The notes beneath the pieces are model-generated. The model did not search any database and was not told the DNA's origin. It saw only the letters and a program-made list of their open reading frames with translations. This document shows, in pieces, positions 8,757 through 12,026 of a DNA stretch of 12,026 nucleotides (within the stretch, counting starts at the first letter, position 1; every line of letters starts with the position of its first letter). This DNA comes from JACVRM01 sp963809765 (GTDB lineage Bacteria > Actinomycetota > Thermoleophilia > Gaiellales > Gaiellaceae): positions 1-12,026 of the forward strand of contig CAWEKT010000005.1 in assembly GCA_963809765.1 (NCBI GenBank), written 5' to 3'. The position numbers and the translations under genes were made by a program.

Positions 8757-8769
8757 CGGGAAGAACGTC
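8742..8769 (+). promoter_or_regulatory. Perfect hairpin enclosing the glutamine synthetase stop codon
   Basis: GACGTTCTTCC (8742-8752) pairs perfectly with GGAAGAACGTC (8759-8769), an 11-bp stem with loop TTGACG holding the TGA stop (8754-8756). It ends two bases before the AGGGA ribosome site of the next gene. No T-tract follows. It may act as an attenuator, RNA-stability or processing element setting the ratio of synthetase to synthase subunits; the function is inference. Confidence 0.5.
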
Positions 8770-8783
8770 TAGGGAAGCAACCC

Positions 8784-9719
8784 ATGTGCGGGATCGCGGG
8801 GATCATCTACCGGGACGGCGCCGCTCATCCGATCGGCGACGAGATGACGCGGATGCTGCAGTCGATGAAGCACCGCGGCCCCGACTCGACCGGGTACGCG
8901 CTCTACGGGATGCCGTCGAACGGCTCTCTCGTGATGCGGTTCAAGCTCGCCGACGCGAACACGCCGCGTGACTTCGAGTACGAGGACCGTCTCCGCCGGC
9001 ACCGCGTCGAGGTCGAGAACCGGCTCGCGAGGCTCGGCGCGCAGGTGCACGAGGTCGAGGAGGAGACGCCGTACGCGTTCCGCGTCTCGTTCGACTACGA
9101 CGGCGACCTGAAGCTGCTCGCCGACCTCGTCGAGGACATCCCCGAGGCCGAGGTGCTGTCGCTCGGGAGCTCGCTCGAGATCGTCAAGGACCTCGGTGAC
9201 GCGGAGAGCGTGCACGAGCAGTACGGGCTCGGCGACTTCAGCGGCACGCACGCCATCGGGCACGTGCGCATGGCGACCGAGTCGGAGGTGGACATCGCCG
9301 GCGCGCACCCGTACTGGGCGTATCCCTACTCGGACGTCGCGGTCGTGCACAACGGCCAGCTGACGAACTACTTCTACTGGCGCCGCAAGCTCGAGCGGGC
9401 GGGGCGCCGCTTCATGTCGGAGTGCGACTCCGAGATCATCGCCGTCTACCTGGCCCAGGAGATGAGCGGCGGCCTGACGCTCGAGGAGTCGATGCACAAG
9501 TCGCTCGACGAGCTCGACGGCGTCTTCACGTACATCGCGGTGACGAAGGACGAGCTCGGCGTCGCCAAGGACGAGCTCGCGGCGAAGCCGCTCGTGCTCT
9601 ACGAGTCGGACGAGCTCGTCGCGATCGCCTCGGAGGAGATCGCGATCCGCCAGCTGCTCGACCGCGAGATCGAGACGTACGACCCCTACGAGCGCGAGGT
9701 GCTGGTGTGGCAGCGGTAG
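8784..9719 (+). CDS. glxB: Class II glutamine amidotransferase subunit, GlxB/MgsA-like
   Basis: This is the glutaminase domain of a split glutamate-synthase-type enzyme, and it releases ammonia from glutamine. The frame is intact at 311 residues. MCGIAGIIYRDG places the Ntn nucleophile Cys2 directly after the initiator Met. Other family motifs are MKHRGPDSTGYALY, GTHAIGHVRMATES, AHPYW, VVHNGQLTNY and SECDSEIIAVYLAQEM. A charged insert of about 90 residues (roughly 55-145) separates HRGPDS from the GHVRMAT segment, longer than in simple amidotransferases; I recall this as a feature of GlxB/MgsA. AGGGA lies eight bases before the ATG. It overlaps glxC by 13 bases, which points to coupled translation. 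Confidence 0.92.
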   Translation: MCGIAGIIYRDGAAHPIGDEMTRMLQSMKHRGPDSTGYALYGMPSNGSLVMRFKLADANTPRDFEYEDRLRRHRVEVENRLARLGAQVHEVEEETPYAFRVSFDYDGDLKLLADLVEDIPEAEVLSLGSSLEIVKDLGDAESVHEQYGLGDFSGTHAIGHVRMATESEVDIAGAHPYWAYPYSDVAVVHNGQLTNYFYWRRKLERAGRRFMSECDSEIIAVYLAQEMSGGLTLEESMHKSLDELDGVFTYIAVTKDELGVAKDELAAKPLVLYESDELVAIASEEIAIRQLLDREIETYDPYEREVLVWQR

Positions 9720-10496
9720 GCGAGCGGCAGATCACCTACGACGCGCGCGGGCTCGCCGAGCCCTTTGCCGACGCACCGCGCACCGCGGTGATCGAGGACG
9801 GCGTCGCGACCTTCGACGCGAAGGAGCTGACGACGCGGACGATCAACCTCGAGCTGCGCAGGCTCCTCTACGAGGAGGGCATCCGGGAGGTCGTCGTCCA
9901 GAACCCGCAGGCGCGTCACTCGCTCGGGGTCGGCATCCTGACCCGCTGCAAGATCACGTTCGAGGGCTCGCTCGGCTACTTCGGCTGCGGGATCATCGAC
10001 GGGCCGGAGATCCACATCAAGGGCCGGGTCGGCTGGTCGGCCTGCGAGAACATGATGTCGGGCGTCGTCGTCGTCGACTCGAACGCCGGCTCGCTGACGG
10101 GCGCGGCGATGCGCGGCGGCGATCTCGTGGTCAAGGGTCGCGTCGGCGCGCGCACCGGGATCGACCAGAAGGGCGGCACGATCATCGTCTGCGGCGACGC
10201 CGGCTCGATGAACGCCTTCATGATGCAGCGCGGCCGCCAGATCATCCTCGGCAACGTCGGGCCCGGGCCTCGGCGACTCGATGTACGACGGGACGATCTA
10301 CGTCGGCGGCACGGTGAAGTCGCTCGGCATCGACTGCGTCCCCGGCGAGTGGACGGACGCCGACACGGAGTTCATCGAGCGGAAGTTCTCGATCTACGGG
10401 CTCGGCTCGCCGCCCGAGCTGCAGAAGTTCGTCTGCGGGAAGGTGCTCTACAACTACGACTCGCTCGAGCCCGCCGAGAGGAAGCTGGTGATCTAG
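9707..10496 (+). CDS. glxC: Glutamate synthase GXGXG-domain subunit, GlxC/MgsB-like (one frame break)
   Basis: This is the structural beta-helix domain that forms the C-terminal part of large-subunit GltB but is a separate protein here. GTG 9707 (VAAVGERQITYDARGL) lies inside the end of glxB. Repeating glycine-rich turns are visible: GSLGYFGCGIIDGPEIHIKG, GDLVVKGRVGARTGIDQKGG, IIVCGDAGSMNAFMMQRG, and GLGDSMYDGTIYVGG after the break. One extra base near 10266 (GGGCCCGGGCC) splits NVGP from GLGDSMYDG; repair gives 262 residues ending LEPAERKLVI. It is followed after two bases by glxD. The domain has no catalytic residues of its own and should connect the GlxB and GlxD active sites. Confidence 0.9.
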
Positions 10497-10498
10497 GG

Positions 10499-11940
10499 AT
10501 GGCCGACGCACCCGGCAGGAAGGACGTCCTCGGGCGCAGCCGCATCTTCACGCCCGAGGTGATCAACGACATCCACATCAAGTCGGAGCTCGGCCGCTAC
10601 CGGATGCGCGGCTTCTCCGTCTTCAAGCCGATGCCGCACTGGGACGAGCTCGTCTTCCTCCCCGGCACGCTGACCCGCTTCGTGATCGAGGGCTACCGCG
10701 AGAAGTGCGAGACGAAGACCGTGCTCGGCGCCCGCTTCGCGAAGAAGCCGATCGAGCTCGACATCCCCATCTACATCACGGGCATGTCGTTCGGCGCGCT
10801 GAGCCTCGAGGCGAAGATGGCGCTCGCCAAGGGCGCCTCGATGGCGGGCACGGCGACCTGCTCGGGCGAGGGCGGGATGATCCCGCCGGAGCGCGACTAC
10901 TCCACCAAGTGGTACTACCAGTGCATCCAGAGCCGGTACGGGTTCAACCCGCACCACCTGATGCTCGCCGACGCGGTCGAGTTCTTCATCGGGCAGGGCT
11001 GCAAGGTCGGGCTGGGCGGCCACCTGATGGGGCAGAAGGTGACCGAGCAGGTGGCGGAGATGCGCTCGCTCCCGGCCGGCATCGACCAGCGCTCGCCGGC
11101 GCGGCACCCCGACTGGCTCGGCCCCGACGACCTCTCGCTGAAGGTGCAGGAGATCCGGGAGGCGACCGACTACCAGATCCCGATCCAGCTCAAGCTCGGC
11201 GCCTCGCGCGTCTACGACGACGTGCGCATGGCGGCCAAGTGCGGGCCGGACATCATCTACCTGGACGGCGCCGAGGGCGGCACCGGCGCCGGGCCGCACA
11301 TCGCCACCGAGGAGACCGGCATCCCGCTGATGGCGGCCATCCCCGAGGCGCGGCGGGCGCTCGAGGACGTCGGCCTGTCCGACGAGATCGACCTCGTCGT
11401 GGCCGGCGGGATCCGCAACGGCGCCGACGTCGCCAAGTGCCTCGCGCTCGGCGCGAAGGCGGTGGCGATCGGCCATTCGGCGCTGATGGCGCTCAACTGC
11501 AACAAGGAGATCCCCGGCGTCACCGACTACGAGGGCACCGTCGGCGTCCCGGCCGGCCAGTGCTACCACTGCCACACGGGCCGCTGCCCCGTCGGGATCA
11601 CGACGCAGGATCCGGAGCTGCGCAAGCGGCTCGTCGTCGAGGACGCGTCGCTCCGCGTCTACAACTTCCTCACGACGCTGACGATGGAGCTGCAGATGCT
11701 CGCGCGCGCGTGCGGCAAGACGAACGTGCACTCGCTCGAGCCGGAGGACCTCGCGGCGCTCACCGCCGAGGCGTCCGCGATGGCGAAGGTGCCGCTCGCG
11801 GGCACGACACTACACGGTCGGCGTGACCGAGCACGAGATCCTCGGCCGAGGTGAAGCGGCTGCTGGCGAAGAAGGCCGAGGACGACCTCGAGGCGAGCCA
11901 GACCGCGAGCGTCACGGACCTGCGGGCGGTGGAGTCGTGA
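10499..11940 (+). CDS. glxD: FMN- and Fe-S-binding glutamate synthase subunit, GlxD/MgsC-like (two late frame breaks)
   Basis: This TIM-barrel synthase subunit should make glutamate (or N-methylglutamate) from the GlxB-derived amine and a 2-oxo acid or glutamate. ATG 10499 starts MADAPGRKDVLGRSRIFTPE. FMN/barrel motifs are ITGMSFGALSLEAKMALAKG, CSGEGGMIPPE, IQLKLGASRVYDDVR, IIYLDGAEGGTGAGPHIATE and LVVAGGIRNGADVAKCLALG, then AKAVAIG. The cluster motif GQCYHCHTGRCPVGITTQ (Cys-x2-Cys-x4-Cys, about 11560-11605) fits the 3Fe-4S site of GltB-type enzymes. Extra bases near 11807 and 11845 break the last 45 codons; repair gives YTVGVTEHEIL, AEVKRLLAKKAEDDLEASQT and a stop at 11938-11940, for 479 residues. 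The next gene's GTG overlaps the stop. Confidence 0.92.
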
Positions 11941-12026
11941 GCGACGACACGCACGGCCACGAGCTCGCCTACGCCGAGCCGGAGAAGATCACGTCGATCG
12001 ACGCCGAGTTCCTCGCCGGGAAGCGC
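11937..12026 (+). CDS. Start of an unrecognised gene downstream of glxD (partial)
   Basis: GTG 11937 overlaps the glxD stop by four bases (GTGA), the same junction style as elsewhere in the window. The frame is open to the right edge: VSDDTHGHELAYAEPEKITS, IDAEFLAGKR. Thirty residues are too few to assign a family. The tight overlap makes it likely to be translated with glxD and therefore relevant to the operon's function. Confidence 0.6.
   Translation, partial: MSDDTHGHELAYAEPEKITSIDAEFLAGKR

Noticed and set aside
9422..11854. Open frame of 810 codons joining GlxC to GlxD.
   Set aside because: It arises because GlxC leaves that frame at an extra base near 10266. GlxC's true frame stops at 10496 and GlxD has its own ATG at 10499.

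Overview
The window is GC-rich (estimated near 70 percent by eye) with GTG/ATG starts, many 4-base gene overlaps and no mobile elements. The gene set suggests a high-GC actinobacterium, perhaps of the Thermoleophilia (Gaiella/Solirubrobacter-like). The clues are a secreted HELLH metalloprotease-like protein with InlB-type repeats, an ECF sigma/RskA-like pair and a split glutamate-synthase operon. The lineage is inference from gene style, not from a marker gene. No RNA gene, CRISPR, IS, phage or plasmid signal was seen, and no stretch over 300 bases lacks a gene.

Layout. Positions 1-2588 lie on the minus strand: a superoxide-dismutase-like gene (2588-1984), plsY (1925-1316) and a secreted zinc-protease-like protein with two C-terminal repeats (about 1320 to the left edge). 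A 77-bp divergent promoter region (2589-2665) separates these from the plus strand. There follow a Mn-type superoxide dismutase, an ECF sigma factor overlapping its membrane anti-sigma factor, thymidylate synthase, dihydrofolate reductase and a DUF72 protein, ending at 6570. greA is convergent on the minus strand (7114-6668). From 7298 to the right edge runs a plus-strand nitrogen operon: a GlnT/GmaS-type glutamine synthetase and three separate glutamate-synthase-like subunits (amidotransferase GlxB, GXGXG GlxC, FMN/Fe-S GlxD), then the start of an unrecognised gene.

How they work together. ThyA and FolA form the usual dTMP/folate pair, since ThyA makes dihydrofolate and FolA reduces it. GlxB, GlxC and GlxD are the domains of one GltB-type enzyme encoded as separate proteins. 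With the synthetase they should form either a GS-GOGAT ammonia-assimilation route or the gamma-glutamylmethylamide/N-methylglutamate route; the window alone does not decide. The two divergent SODs and the sigma/anti-sigma pair form a possible stress cluster.

Sequence quality. Most genes carry single-base frame breaks. Nearly all can be repaired by removing one base, after which several genes give a whole number of codons between a natural start and stop (plsY 202 aa, SOD-like 200, sigma 182, GS 485, GlxC 262, GlxD 479). I read these as +1 sequencing or assembly errors, not biology, and therefore annotate the broken genes as single CDSs. Apparent fusions (anti-sigma with ThyA, FolA with DUF72, GlxC with GlxD) are products of the same errors.
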